A stretch of DNA of 64,000 nucleotides, from contig NZ_JBEGII010000001.1 in NCBI RefSeq assembly GCF_040675875.1, positions 2,542,001 through 2,606,000 of the forward strand, given 5' to 3'. Position 1 is the stretch's first letter. Each line of letters begins with the position of its first letter. The position numbers and the translations under genes are program-made. Positions 33,634-41,643 of the stretch are shown here, in pieces. Below the pieces are notes generated by a model. It ran no database searches. It saw only the letters and a list, made by a program, of their open reading frames with translations, and had not been told where the DNA came from. Source of the DNA: Microbacterium sp. LWO12-1.2. Lineage in GTDB: Bacteria; Actinomycetota; Actinomycetes; Actinomycetales; Microbacteriaceae.

Positions 33634-34569
33634 TCATTCTCCTTCTGGCCAGTACAGCCGCCGCGGGTTGTCGACGAGCAGCTGCCGCTGCAGGTCGGCG
33701 GTCGGGGCGATCTGCGGGATGTAGTCGACCAGGAGCCCGTCGTCGGGCATGTGGTCCTTGAGATTGGGGTGGGGCCAGTCGGTGCCCCACAGCACGCGGT
33801 CGGGGAACTCCTCGACCACGCGACGGGCGAAGGGCACGACGTCGGTGTACGCGTGCTGCTCGCCGTGCAGAGCGCGTGGACCGTCGATGCTGAGCCGCTC
33901 GGGGCACGACACCTTGGTCCACACGCGGGGGTTCTCGCGCAGGAAGCTCAGGAACAGCTCGAACTCCGGGCCGTCCGGATCCTTCGAGACATCGGGGCGA
34001 CCCATGTGGTCGACGACGATATCCGTCGGGATGCCGGAGAAGAAGTCGTACAGCTCGGGGAGGTCGTCGGCTTCGAAGTAGATCACGACGTGCCAGCCGA
34101 GCGGCGCGACCTTCGCGACGATCTCTTCGAGCGAGTCGGTCGGCACCCGGTCGACCAGGCGCTTGACGAAGTTGAAGCGCACGCCGCGCACACCCGCCTC
34201 GTGCAGCTCGGCGAGCTCTTCGTCGGTCACATCGCGCCGCACGGTCGCGACGCCCCGGGCGCGGCCCTCGCTGCGGCGGAGGGCATCGAGGAGTGCGCTG
34301 TTGTCGGCGCCGTGGCAGGTGGCCTGCACGATCACGTTGCGGTCGAAGCCGAGGTGGTCCCGCAGGGCGAACAGCTGCTCCGCCGACGCATCGCACGGTG
34401 TGTACTTGCGTTCCGGCGCGTAGGGGAACTCAGCCCCCGGCCCGAACACATGGCAATGCGCGTCCACCGCACCCTCCGGCACCTGGAACATCGGGGTGCT
34501 GGGGCCGTCGTACCAGTCCAGCCATCCGGCGGTCTTCTCGAAGCCGCCGCTCGTGTCTCCGTGCGACAC
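33634..34569 (-). CDS. ligI: 2-pyrone-4,6-dicarboxylate hydrolase
   Basis: 311 residues, amidohydrolase superfamily (COG3618/LigI type). DAHCHVFGPGAEFPYAPERKYTP is the characteristic N-terminal metal and substrate motif of LigI; VVDHMGRPD and LWGTDWPHPN complete the site. It hydrolyses 2-pyrone-4,6-dicarboxylate to 4-oxalomesaconate. GTG 34569 is chosen because GGAGGA lies seven bases upstream and the coding start then follows directly on the ligK stop; the open frame further upstream is antisense-like. Confidence 0.93.
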   Translation of the reverse strand: MSHGDTSGGFEKTAGWLDWYDGPSTPMFQVPEGAVDAHCHVFGPGAEFPYAPERKYTPCDASAEQLFALRDHLGFDRNVIVQATCHGADNSALLDALRRSEGRARGVATVRRDVTDEELAELHEAGVRGVRFNFVKRLVDRVPTDSLEEIVAKVAPLGWHVVIYFEADDLPELYDFFSGIPTDIVVDHMGRPDVSKDPDGPEFELFLSFLRENPRVWTKVSCPERLSIDGPRALHGEQHAYTDVVPFARRVVEEFPDRVLWGTDWPHPNLKDHMPDDGLLVDYIPQIAPTADLQRQLLVDNPRRLYWPEGE

Positions 34570-34570
34570 G

Positions 34571-35263
34571 TCAGTCCTCCCGGTACTCGAGGCCGGCGGC
34601 GGCGAGCTTCTCGCGCATGCCGTAGATGTCGAGGCCGAGCATGCCCTCGCGGAACTTCTCGCGCTTGGCCTCTTCGTTGTCCTCGCGTGCGCGGCTCGCG
34701 TCGGCGACCGCTCCGACCAGCGCGCGCGGCACCACGACGACGCCGTCGACGTCGGCCACGACGACATCACCCGGGTTGACCAGGGCATTGGCGACCACCA
34801 CCGGGACGTTCACCGAGCCGAGCGTCGCCTTGACCGTCCCCTTGGAGTGGATCGCCCGCGAGAACACGGGGAAGTTCATCCGCTCAAGGTCGGCGACGTC
34901 TCGAACTCCGCCGTCGATCACGAGCCCCTTGCACCCGCGCGCGGTGAGCGAGGTTGCGAGCAGCTCGCCGAAGAAGCCGTCCTCGCTCTCCGTCGTACAG
35001 CCCGCGACGAGGACATCACCCGCGCTCACATGCTCCGCCGCGACGTGGAACATCCAGTTGTCACCTGGCTGCAGGAGCACGGTCACCGCGACGCCGCACA
35101 GCTTCGCTTCGGGATATACCGGACGGATGTAGGGGCGGAGAAGCCCGACCCTGCCCATCGCCTCATGAATGGTGGCGACGCCGAACTGGGAGATCCGCTC
35201 GACGTCGTCAGGATCGGGTCGCTCGATGTTCGTGTGGACGATACCGAGGTCGTTCAGGCGCAT
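34571..35263 (-). CDS. ligK: 4-carboxy-4-hydroxy-2-oxoadipate aldolase (RraA-like class II)
   Basis: 230 residues. The RraA/HMG-CHA aldolase fold shows GVAVTVLLQPGDN, GDVLVAGC, the pyruvate-binding GFFGELLATSLTARG and the metal/proton-relay Arg-Asp in IDGGVRDVADL. It splits 4-carboxy-4-hydroxy-2-oxoadipate into pyruvate and oxaloacetate, the last step of the pathway. The start ATG follows GAAAGG ten bases after the ligJ stop. Confidence 0.93.
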   Translation of the reverse strand: MRLNDLGIVHTNIERPDPDDVERISQFGVATIHEAMGRVGLLRPYIRPVYPEAKLCGVAVTVLLQPGDNWMFHVAAEHVSAGDVLVAGCTTESEDGFFGELLATSLTARGCKGLVIDGGVRDVADLERMNFPVFSRAIHSKGTVKATLGSVNVPVVVANALVNPGDVVVADVDGVVVVPRALVGAVADASRAREDNEEAKREKFREGMLGLDIYGMREKLAAAGLEYRED

Positions 35264-35273
35264 GGCGTACCTT

Positions 35274-36302
35274 TCAGAGCCCGCGGGCGGTCAGTGCTCG
35301 GTCGAGCCGCGGGTACACCCGGCGGGCGTTGCCCTCGAAGACGGCGAAGCGCTCGATATCGGTCAGGTTCGGCGTCGCGTCGACATAGCGCCTCGTGTCA
35401 TCGAAATAATGCCCGGTGCGCGGGTCGATGTCGCGCACGGCACCGATCATCTCGCTGGCGAACAGGATGTTCCTCGTCGGAATGACTTCGGCCAGCAGAT
35501 CGATCCCCGACTGGTGGTAGACACACGTGTCGAAGAACACGTTGCCCAGAAGATGCTCCTCGAGCTCCGGCTTCCCCAGTGCCATGGCCAGTCCACGAAA
35601 GCGACCCCAGTGATACGGGACCGCTCCGCCGCCGTGCGGGATCACGAACTTGAGGTCGGGGAAGTCGCGGAACAGATCGCCTTTGAGTAGTTGCATGAAG
35701 GCAGTGGTATCGGCACCGAGATAGTGGTCGCCGGTTGTGTGGAATACCGGCTTGCAAGACGTGCTGACGTGGATCATGGCCGGCAGCTCGTACTCCACGA
35801 GCTTCTCGTAGATCGGGTACCAGGATCGATCCGTGAGCGCGGGAGCCGTCCACAGCCCGCCGGCCGGGTCGGGGTTGAGATTGACCGTGACGACGCCGAG
35901 CTCTTCGACCGCACGCGTAATCTCGGCGACGCTCGTCGCGGGATCAGCCCCTGGGGATTGCGGGAGCATCGCGCCGGGGAGGAACCGGTCAGGGAAAAGC
36001 TCGCTCACCCGGGCGCACAGGTCATTGCAGATGCGCGCCCAGGTCTCGCTCACATTCAGATCGCCGATGTGGTGCGCCATGAAGGACGCGCGAGGGCTGA
36101 ACAGGGTGAGGTCGCTGCCGCGGTCGTTCATCAGGCGAAGCTGGTTCGCCTCGATCGTCTCGCGGATATCGTCGTCGTCGATGCGGAGAGCAGCCGGATC
36201 GGGGGATTCTCCGTCGCCGTTCGTGAATGCGATCTGCAGATCCCGCCACGCACCGAGTTGAGCGGGGGCTGTCGTGTAGTGCCCGTGTACATCGATGATC
36301 AC
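35274..36302 (-). CDS. ligJ: 4-oxalomesaconate hydratase (amidohydrolase-type LigJ)
   Basis: 342 residues, the size of LigJ. An amidohydrolase-fold zinc hydratase: N-terminal DVHGHY, central MIHVST and FVIPHGGGAVPYHWGRFRG, and C-terminal FASEMIGAVRDIDP are LigJ-typical. It hydrates 4-oxalomesaconate to 4-carboxy-4-hydroxy-2-oxoadipate. GTG 36302 follows AAGGA. It is the first gene of the seven-gene lig operon and is divergent from the LysR regulator. Confidence 0.92.
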   Translation of the reverse strand: MIIDVHGHYTTAPAQLGAWRDLQIAFTNGDGESPDPAALRIDDDDIRETIEANQLRLMNDRGSDLTLFSPRASFMAHHIGDLNVSETWARICNDLCARVSELFPDRFLPGAMLPQSPGADPATSVAEITRAVEELGVVTVNLNPDPAGGLWTAPALTDRSWYPIYEKLVEYELPAMIHVSTSCKPVFHTTGDHYLGADTTAFMQLLKGDLFRDFPDLKFVIPHGGGAVPYHWGRFRGLAMALGKPELEEHLLGNVFFDTCVYHQSGIDLLAEVIPTRNILFASEMIGAVRDIDPRTGHYFDDTRRYVDATPNLTDIERFAVFEGNARRVYPRLDRALTARGL

Positions 36303-36368
36303 GGCGTGTCGTCCTTCTCACTGGAGGTGTGAATACTTCGAACGTAGATCGCCGCCGCTCAGCAGTCC

Positions 36369-36407
36369 AATAGATGCGTGCCGCCACCCGCATAGATAGG
36401 GTCTATT
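36369..36407. promoter_or_regulatory. LysR-type dyad in the ligJ-lysR intergenic region
   Basis: Nested inverted repeats: AATAGA (36369-36374) with TCTATT (36402-36407), and ATGCG (36374-36378) with CGCAT (36389-36393, an ATGCG-N10-CGCAT dyad). Position and size fit a LysR regulatory site between divergent regulator and target operon. Confidence 0.5.
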
Positions 36408-36408
36408 C

Positions 36409-37332
36409 GTGGACATCGTCGATCTGAACCAGCTACGCACCTTCGTCGTGCTCTACGAAATGCGCAGCGTGACCGCCGCGGCCGCGCGGCTTCATGTGAC
36501 GCAGCCGACGGTGAGCTATACGCTGCGCCGTCTGCGGGAGCGCTTCGAGGATGACCTCTTCCGACGCGAGGGGCACGACATGGTCCCGACAGCCAGGGCG
36601 ACAGCCCTCTTCGTGCCGTTGCACGAAGCACTCGCGCAGATCGACTCCGCGGTGGGCGACCCCCGTACGTTCGAGCCCGCAGGCTTTCGCGGAGAGCTCG
36701 TCATGGGGCTCACGTCCATCGGCGAACAGACGTTTCTCCCGCCGGTGATGGCCGCCCTGGCTCGACAAGGGTCTCGCCCCCACCTGAAGGTCGAACGACT
36801 AGACGCGGACCACGTGGAAGATGGACTCACCCGAGGCAAGATCGACCTCGCCATGACCGTCTCGATGGTCGGCAGCCCACGGCTGTGGCGCACGCACGTG
36901 CGCGCCGTGGAGTACGTCGCGCTCTCCTCGACGCGCCACCCCTTACCACCGACTGCTCCTGACATGTTCGACGGCCGACACTTCATCCGAGTGTCCGCCC
37001 GCGGGGGTCATGTCTTCCCGCTGCAGGCGTTGATCGAGCACGGACTGATGTCGCAGGTATCGCTCACCGTGGAGGAATACGCCACCGTACCCGCCGTGGT
37101 TCAGACAACCGACCTGGTGGTTTTGCTGCCGCGGCACGTCGCCGAGGTCTTCCGCGGATGGTTCCCTGACCTCGACATCACTGACCTCCCGTGGCCAGGA
37201 CAGAGCACACCGGTTTCGCTGTACACCAGACGGGAGGCAGCACTATCCCCCGCGCAGAAATGGTTCCGGGAGCTCGTACGCGAGGCAGTGAGCACAGAGG
37301 AGTATCGACGCGCGTCGGCGGACGCCCTCTAA
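36409..37332 (+). CDS. LysR-family regulator of the lig operon
   Basis: 307 residues. N-terminal helix-turn-helix (LNQLRTFVVLYEMRSVTAAAARLHVTQPTVSYTLRRLRERFEDDLFRRE) and a LysR substrate-binding domain. GTG 36409 has no ribosome site and lies within a few bases of a TAGGGT-like -10, so the transcript may be leaderless. Divergence from ligJ makes it the probable activator responding to a pathway intermediate. Its stop overlaps the stop of the convergent nucleotidyltransferase gene by four bases. Confidence 0.92.
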   Translation: MDIVDLNQLRTFVVLYEMRSVTAAAARLHVTQPTVSYTLRRLRERFEDDLFRREGHDMVPTARATALFVPLHEALAQIDSAVGDPRTFEPAGFRGELVMGLTSIGEQTFLPPVMAALARQGSRPHLKVERLDADHVEDGLTRGKIDLAMTVSMVGSPRLWRTHVRAVEYVALSSTRHPLPPTAPDMFDGRHFIRVSARGGHVFPLQALIEHGLMSQVSLTVEEYATVPAVVQTTDLVVLLPRHVAEVFRGWFPDLDITDLPWPGQSTPVSLYTRREAALSPAQKWFRELVREAVSTEEYRRASADAL

Positions 37333-37988
37333 GGCTGCCGCTTTCGATCCCAACTCGCCTTCGCGGGGGCGAACGGACTCCGCTCGTGGATCGACCAGGT
37401 CGAGTGCGGGTGTATCGAGAGAATCGCCTGCTCGTACCACGCGCGGGCATCCGGGTCGAGAGCAGCCAGGACGGCGTCCTTATCCACGTCATCCTCTGGT
37501 CGTGGTCGAAGCGCCTTCCACACGAGCTGCACCTCGGGAGCACCGGTGGGAACGCCGCCGATGTCGCGGACGGCACGATCCCACGGCAGCTGGAGCCGGG
37601 GGTCGCGCTTGTATACCCAAGCACGCTCCCCGCCGTCCTCGACGTTCACCTGGAGCACCCATTCCGTCGAAGAGTCATTCAAGATCTTCACACGATGAAC
37701 GTCAGCGTCTTCGGGGACATCCCGGAAGAGGAGATGATCACAGTCATCGCCGATCGCCGCCCACGCGCTGAAGCGATCCGGCAGAGCTCGCACCAAAGCG
37801 GGCAGATCGTCACGGATAACGCTGATGTCGACGTCACCGCGCTTTCTGATCTCGCGCCCGACCCACCGGTCGAGAGCCACCCCTCCTGACAGCCACCACC
37901 GGATTCCCGCCGCGGACAGCAGATCGACGATCTCGCCCGCTGCGAGCGGTCGCCAAGGGGCGTCGGAGTGCGGGGTGGAGTCAGCCAT
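37329..37988 (-). CDS. Nucleotidyltransferase-domain protein (aminoglycoside 2''-adenylyltransferase-like)
   Basis: 219 residues. The pattern GGVALDRWVGREIRKRGDVDISV matches the GG-W-x-D/E ... DxD nucleotidyltransferase core seen in PF10706-type proteins (ANT(2'') and lincosamide NTases). Real resistance activity cannot be assumed; most chromosomal relatives are uncharacterised. ATG 37988 is preferred over an in-frame upstream start. Its stop overlaps that of the lysR gene on the other strand. Unrelated to the catabolic genes around it. Confidence 0.75.
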   Translation of the reverse strand: MADSTPHSDAPWRPLAAGEIVDLLSAAGIRWWLSGGVALDRWVGREIRKRGDVDISVIRDDLPALVRALPDRFSAWAAIGDDCDHLLFRDVPEDADVHRVKILNDSSTEWVLQVNVEDGGERAWVYKRDPRLQLPWDRAVRDIGGVPTGAPEVQLVWKALRPRPEDDVDKDAVLAALDPDARAWYEQAILSIHPHSTWSIHERSPFAPAKASWDRKRQP

Positions 37989-38053
37989 GCGTCGAGAATA
38001 GGGCAAGAGCGGTGCCTTGTGATGAGCGGTCGGCGTCTATTCTCGGCAGGTGG

Positions 38054-38464
38054 TCAGCGACCGGACACCCTGCCGAAGAGCTGCGCGATCCCCGCGATCA
38101 CCACGGGTCGAGCGGCGACAACGCCACCGCCCATCACCGCGAGCGACGCCAAGAACAGCCCGAGGCCGAGCCAGCTCGCCGAGTCGTCGGCTGCGTAGAT
38201 GTGGTTGAGGTTGCGCAGAGCCCCTGTCGCGAGGACGAGATCCCCGGGAATGATCTCGATTTCGAGGGCCCGGATCTCGGCGATGTCCTTCTGCTTCGAC
38301 GACGATGCGGAACCGATGGCGGCTGGACGAAGCAGCACATTCACGGAGGCCCCGGGCACATCAGCCGCCCGGCGGGCGACGTTGCGCAGAACCGGCATCC
38401 CCAACTCCCCCGCTCCGATAACGAGGATCTTCCGCGATGATCCTTCCCGGTCTTGCGTGGTCAT
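38054..38464 (-). pseudogene. Chimeric NmrA fragment fused to a membrane-protein tail
   Basis: 136 codons. Residues 1-~75 repeat the N-terminus of the NmrA protein at 21234-22175 (SSRKILVIGAGELGMPVLRN, then NVLLRPA and EIIPGDLV). The rest (LRNLNHIYAADDSASWLGLGLFLASLAVMGGGVVAARPVVIAG) is unrelated to NmrA and looks like the final membrane segments of another protein. The NmrA catalytic and substrate parts are missing. The upstream MerR-type operator is preserved, so it may still be transcribed. I read it as a deletion fusion, though a real short membrane protein cannot be excluded. Confidence 0.6.
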
Positions 38465-38517
38465 GTGCGTTCCATCCTCGGCGTCCCGCAGGTCGGTGCC
38501 GAGTTCAGATACGAGCG

Positions 38518-38545
38518 TAAACCTTGACATCATTGTCAAGGTTTA
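38518..38545. promoter_or_regulatory. MerR-type palindrome upstream of the NmrA fragment
   Basis: Perfect 12-bp arms TAAACCTTGACA (38518-38529) and TGTCAAGGTTTA (38534-38545) with the spacer TCAT. It shares TTGACA and TGTCAA half-sites with the operator at 22235-22250, but no MerR gene is adjacent here. Confidence 0.75.
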
Positions 38546-38602
38546 ATCTCGTCGATGGAGCGCTTGTGGGGTTCTCGGGAGAGCGACGGCGAACCCCGCG
38601 CA

Positions 38603-39292
38603 TCAGCCCGGGTGCAGCTCAGTCACCACTAGCTCCGTAGGCGCAGCGTCACGGTCCCAGAGGCCTGCGAAGGACTCCGCCAGAATGCCTTCGATGCCGG
38701 CTAGGGATCTGACGCGGAACACCGCGCCGAACGACCTGACCTCGCCGTGATCATTCAACCCGTGCGCTCGAAGACCATGGTCGACAGCAAGCATCCAGGT
38801 CTCCGCTGCCGACTTGAGGGCGGCGTAGTTCGCAGAGCTGCCAGTCGGGCGGGAGACGACGACGGAAGAGACGATCGCCGTGCGACCGGCCGAGGACAGT
38901 CTCAGATCAGTGTCGAACGCTCGCGACACATGCCTCAGGGCACTGAGACTCGACTCCAACGATCTGTACGCCTCGTCGGTCTGCCCGGCAAGACCACCGC
39001 CCCCGCTCCAACCGCCGACGAGATGGAGCACCCCGTCGACCGGCCCCCACGTGTCGAAGACTCGCTTGCGTAGCTCTGCGACCGATTCCTCGTTCGTGAG
39101 GTCAGCCCGCTGTACGTGCGCGTGCGGGAGTTCGTCTCGGCATCGAGCCAGCTTCCCCGCATCCCGACCAACGATGATCACTTGTGCGCCGCGGTCGAGA
39201 AGCGCCTTCGCGGAGGCGAATCCCGAAGCGGAGGTGCCCCCGGCAAGCAGCACGAGCCTGCCGGAAACGGGATGCTCGAGAGTGGTCTTCAT
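38603..39292 (-). CDS. Short-chain dehydrogenase/reductase
   Basis: 229 residues. The Rossmann motif is LAGGTSASGFASAKALL, the active-site Ser is in AIVSSVVV and the YxxxK pair in NYAALKSAA. It lacks the usual C-terminal cofactor loop of longer SDRs. ATG 39292 follows GAGGAA, and the gene is 45 bases downstream of the NDP-forming acyl-CoA synthetase on the same strand, so co-transcription is likely. Substrate unknown. Confidence 0.85.
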   Translation of the reverse strand: MKTTLEHPVSGRLVLLAGGTSASGFASAKALLDRGAQVIIVGRDAGKLARCRDELPHAHVQRADLTNEESVAELRKRVFDTWGPVDGVLHLVGGWSGGGGLAGQTDEAYRSLESSLSALRHVSRAFDTDLRLSSAGRTAIVSSVVVSRPTGSSANYAALKSAAETWMLAVDHGLRAHGLNDHGEVRSFGAVFRVRSLAGIEGILAESFAGLWDRDAAPTELVVTELHPG

Positions 39293-39337
39293 CTGAGTTC
39301 CTCGTTCATTCATTCCGACCCGCTTCTGCGGAGCGTT

Positions 39338-41518
39338 CTAGGAATCAGCCGCGGCGCCTTGCCGAAGCGCAGGAACGCCATCTCCGCTCCGCTCCTGCGC
39401 GACCAGCAACGCATCGACCACGAACGCGGCTCCCGTGGCCGGTTCGATGATCAGTGGGTTGAGGTCGCCCGCAGCGAGGGTGTCTTTCAGATCGTCTGCC
39501 ATCCACGAGAGCTTCACGAGGAGGTTGACGACGGATCCGACGTCAACGACGGGATGAAGGTTCCGGAACCCATCAAGGAGCTGTGAGAGTCGAGTACCGT
39601 CGAGTAGTCGGTGCGCTGACTCCGGCGAGAGGGGCGCGATCGCGTACTCCACGTCGTCGAGTAGCTCGACCAGCACTCCGCCTATGCCGATTCCTACAGC
39701 CACGCCGATGTCAGGGTCCGAGACGAAGCCGAGGAACGCTTCGATGCCCGCAGGGATCTGTCTCTGCACCTCGATGCCGCGAATATCAGCATCGGGTCGA
39801 TGGCGATGCACGGATTCGAGAATCGCCGCCCACGCATCGCGCAGTTGCCCCTCGTCCTGCAGGCCCAGCGCCACGCCACCGACATCTGAACGATGGGTGA
39901 TGTCGGGAGAGTCGATCTTGGCCACGACCGGGTATCCGTTGCGCTCGCACCACCGGACCGCCTCGTCCACATCGCCGAACGAGTGCGAACTGACGGGACT
40001 GATCCCGTAGGCACCGAGAACCCGTCGCATGGAGTCCCGGTCGAGCACGCCCGAGGTGCGGGCGAGAGAGTCGCGGATCTCTTCAACGATCGCAATGCTG
40101 GGAACCGACGATGGGCGGTCGAGCAGGCGCGGGCCTTGTCCCGAAACCCGAGCGGCTGCGCGGACGGCCGTCAAGGCGTTGCGGAGACCCCGGAGCACCG
40201 GGATGCTCGCGTCGGTCGCCGGCACCCGCACTGGATGCACCGTCATCGAGGAGCTGGAGGCGAGGAGCACGGGCACGTCGGCCTCAGCATTCAGAAGCGT
40301 GAAGGCGTCGACGATGTCGTCTTCGTACTCCAACTCGATCGCAGACAGGCTCGACTGCGCGTCGATGACGCCGAGTACGACGTCCACGCCATCGTCCTCA
40401 CTGACGATCTGCAGGGTACGGCGGAACGTCTCGTCGTCCGCGTCCGCGCTCCCCCACGCATCGAGCGGGTTGATCGCGTGCATGTCCGGAAGGACTTCCT
40501 CGAGTCGCCGCTGCGTCTCCGGCGAGAACCGCGCCAAAGTCGCGCCCACCTGTTCCGCCAGATCGGCTGCCAGGGCCGCCTGCCCCCCGGAGAGAGTGAC
40601 AATCGCGGTCCGCCCTGCTCCGATGGCTTGCCAGTCGACGCGGGCGAGCAGATCGATTGCGGCTGCCAACTCGTCATAGTCCGCCAGGAGGGGCACGCCG
40701 ATCTGCTCCATGTAGGCGTCGATGACCGTTCGGTTGCTGAGCATCGCTCCGGTGTGCGCGAGAGTCGCCGCCCGCCCTGAGTCGGACGAACCCACCTTCA
40801 ACGCCACGACCGGCTTACCGGCCTCCCGTGCGGCTTCGACGGCCCGCGCCAGGCCGTCGGAGTCGTACACCGACTCCAGGATGAGTGCGATGACGCCTGT
40901 TCTGGAGTCCTCTGCGAGATATCGCACGTAGTCGGCGGTGGTCAGGGCCGCTTCGTTTCCGGTCGACACGATGTGGGAGAAGCCGACGCCGCTCGTCGAC
41001 CGCGCGACGAAGATCGCCCCCGACCCCGACTGCGAGACGATGGCGACGTTTCCGGCGGGAAGGTCAGCCAGGATCCCCTCGTCCGCCCACAGCATCGTAC
41101 GGTCGTGCACGTTGATCAGTCCCATGCAGTTCGGCCCATGGATGTGCATGCCGGAGTCGCGCGAGAAGTCTTTGATCGCCCGGATCTCGTCGGGGGTGAA
41201 GCCCACACTCATCACGAGTCCTGCCGTGACACCGACAGCGGCGAGGTCATGCAACGCAGGGAGCACGGCGCCTGCGCGAAGAGTCACGACGGCGAGGTCG
41301 GCGCCGGCCGCCTCGCTCACGTCTGAAAGCGCCTCGATCCCCTCGATCGTGCCACCAGTCCGGCTGAGGACATCGATCCGGCCCGTGAACCCCCCATTAC
41401 GGAGGTTGCGGAGCACCTGGTTCCCGGTCGCGTCGGTCCGGGTCGAAGACGCGCCGACGACAACGACTCGCCTCGGGGAGACGAGTGTGATCAGCGGGAT
41501 GAGATCGGCGAGCGACAT
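39338..41518 (-). CDS. NDP-forming acyl-CoA synthetase (fused alpha-beta)
   Basis: 726 residues. Domain order is CoA-binding (1-130, VVVVGASSTRTDATGNQVLRNL), succinyl-CoA-synthetase-like flavodoxin domains with the phospho-His region ATLAHTGAML, and a C-terminal ATP-grasp domain (~500-726, GYPVVAKIDSPDITHRSDVGGVALGL). Enzymes of this family activate acetate, or aromatic acids such as feruloyl-CoA synthetase Fcs and pimeloyl types. In this window aromatic or hydroxycinnamic acids are plausible substrates. ATG 41518 follows AAAGGAG. An imperfect palindrome at 41531-41550 lies at its promoter. Confidence 0.9.
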   Translation of the reverse strand: MSLADLIPLITLVSPRRVVVVGASSTRTDATGNQVLRNLRNGGFTGRIDVLSRTGGTIEGIEALSDVSEAAGADLAVVTLRAGAVLPALHDLAAVGVTAGLVMSVGFTPDEIRAIKDFSRDSGMHIHGPNCMGLINVHDRTMLWADEGILADLPAGNVAIVSQSGSGAIFVARSTSGVGFSHIVSTGNEAALTTADYVRYLAEDSRTGVIALILESVYDSDGLARAVEAAREAGKPVVALKVGSSDSGRAATLAHTGAMLSNRTVIDAYMEQIGVPLLADYDELAAAIDLLARVDWQAIGAGRTAIVTLSGGQAALAADLAEQVGATLARFSPETQRRLEEVLPDMHAINPLDAWGSADADDETFRRTLQIVSEDDGVDVVLGVIDAQSSLSAIELEYEDDIVDAFTLLNAEADVPVLLASSSSMTVHPVRVPATDASIPVLRGLRNALTAVRAAARVSGQGPRLLDRPSSVPSIAIVEEIRDSLARTSGVLDRDSMRRVLGAYGISPVSSHSFGDVDEAVRWCERNGYPVVAKIDSPDITHRSDVGGVALGLQDEGQLRDAWAAILESVHRHRPDADIRGIEVQRQIPAGIEAFLGFVSDPDIGVAVGIGIGGVLVELLDDVEYAIAPLSPESAHRLLDGTRLSQLLDGFRNLHPVVDVGSVVNLLVKLSWMADDLKDTLAAGDLNPLIIEPATGAAFVVDALLVAQERSGDGVPALRQGAAADS

Positions 41519-41530
41519 GAGAACTCCTTT

Positions 41531-41550
41531 TATGTAGCACTAACTATATA
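41531..41550. promoter_or_regulatory. Operator-like dyad at the acyl-CoA synthetase promoter
   Basis: TATGTAG (41531-41537) and CTATATA (41544-41550) form an inverted repeat with one mismatch around CACTAA, immediately upstream of the ribosome site. AT-rich in an otherwise GC-rich region. Confidence 0.45.
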
Positions 41551-41589
41551 AAAAACGCGAGGACGCGTCCAGCGACGGTGCCAAAGACC

Positions 41590-41630
41590 GAGCGGTGGTC
41601 AGCCCGGAGCGGCCGGGCCGACCACCGCTC
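41590..41630 (-). terminator. Terminator after the first family-5 binding protein gene
   Basis: GAGCGGTGGTC (41590-41600) pairs perfectly with GACCACCGCTC (41620-41630), and an inner GCCCGG/CCGGGC pair extends the stem. Located 14 bases after the stop at 41644. Confidence 0.85.
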
Positions 41631-41643
41631 AACTCACAGGCGC

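Noticed and set aside
31580-33724. Very long plus-strand open frame (714 codons) over ligC and ligAB
   Set aside because: It is the antisense frame of GC-rich coding DNA: Arg/Val/Leu/His-rich, no domain motifs, no ribosome site, and both real genes on the other strand have full family motifs.
37329-37988. Calling the nucleotidyltransferase an antibiotic-resistance gene
   Set aside because: Only the generic nucleotidyltransferase core is recognisable; most chromosomal homologues have no shown resistance activity.
38568-38597. GGGGTTC/GAACCCC hairpin downstream of the SDR
   Set aside because: Seven-base stem with a 16-base loop is too weak to call a terminator.
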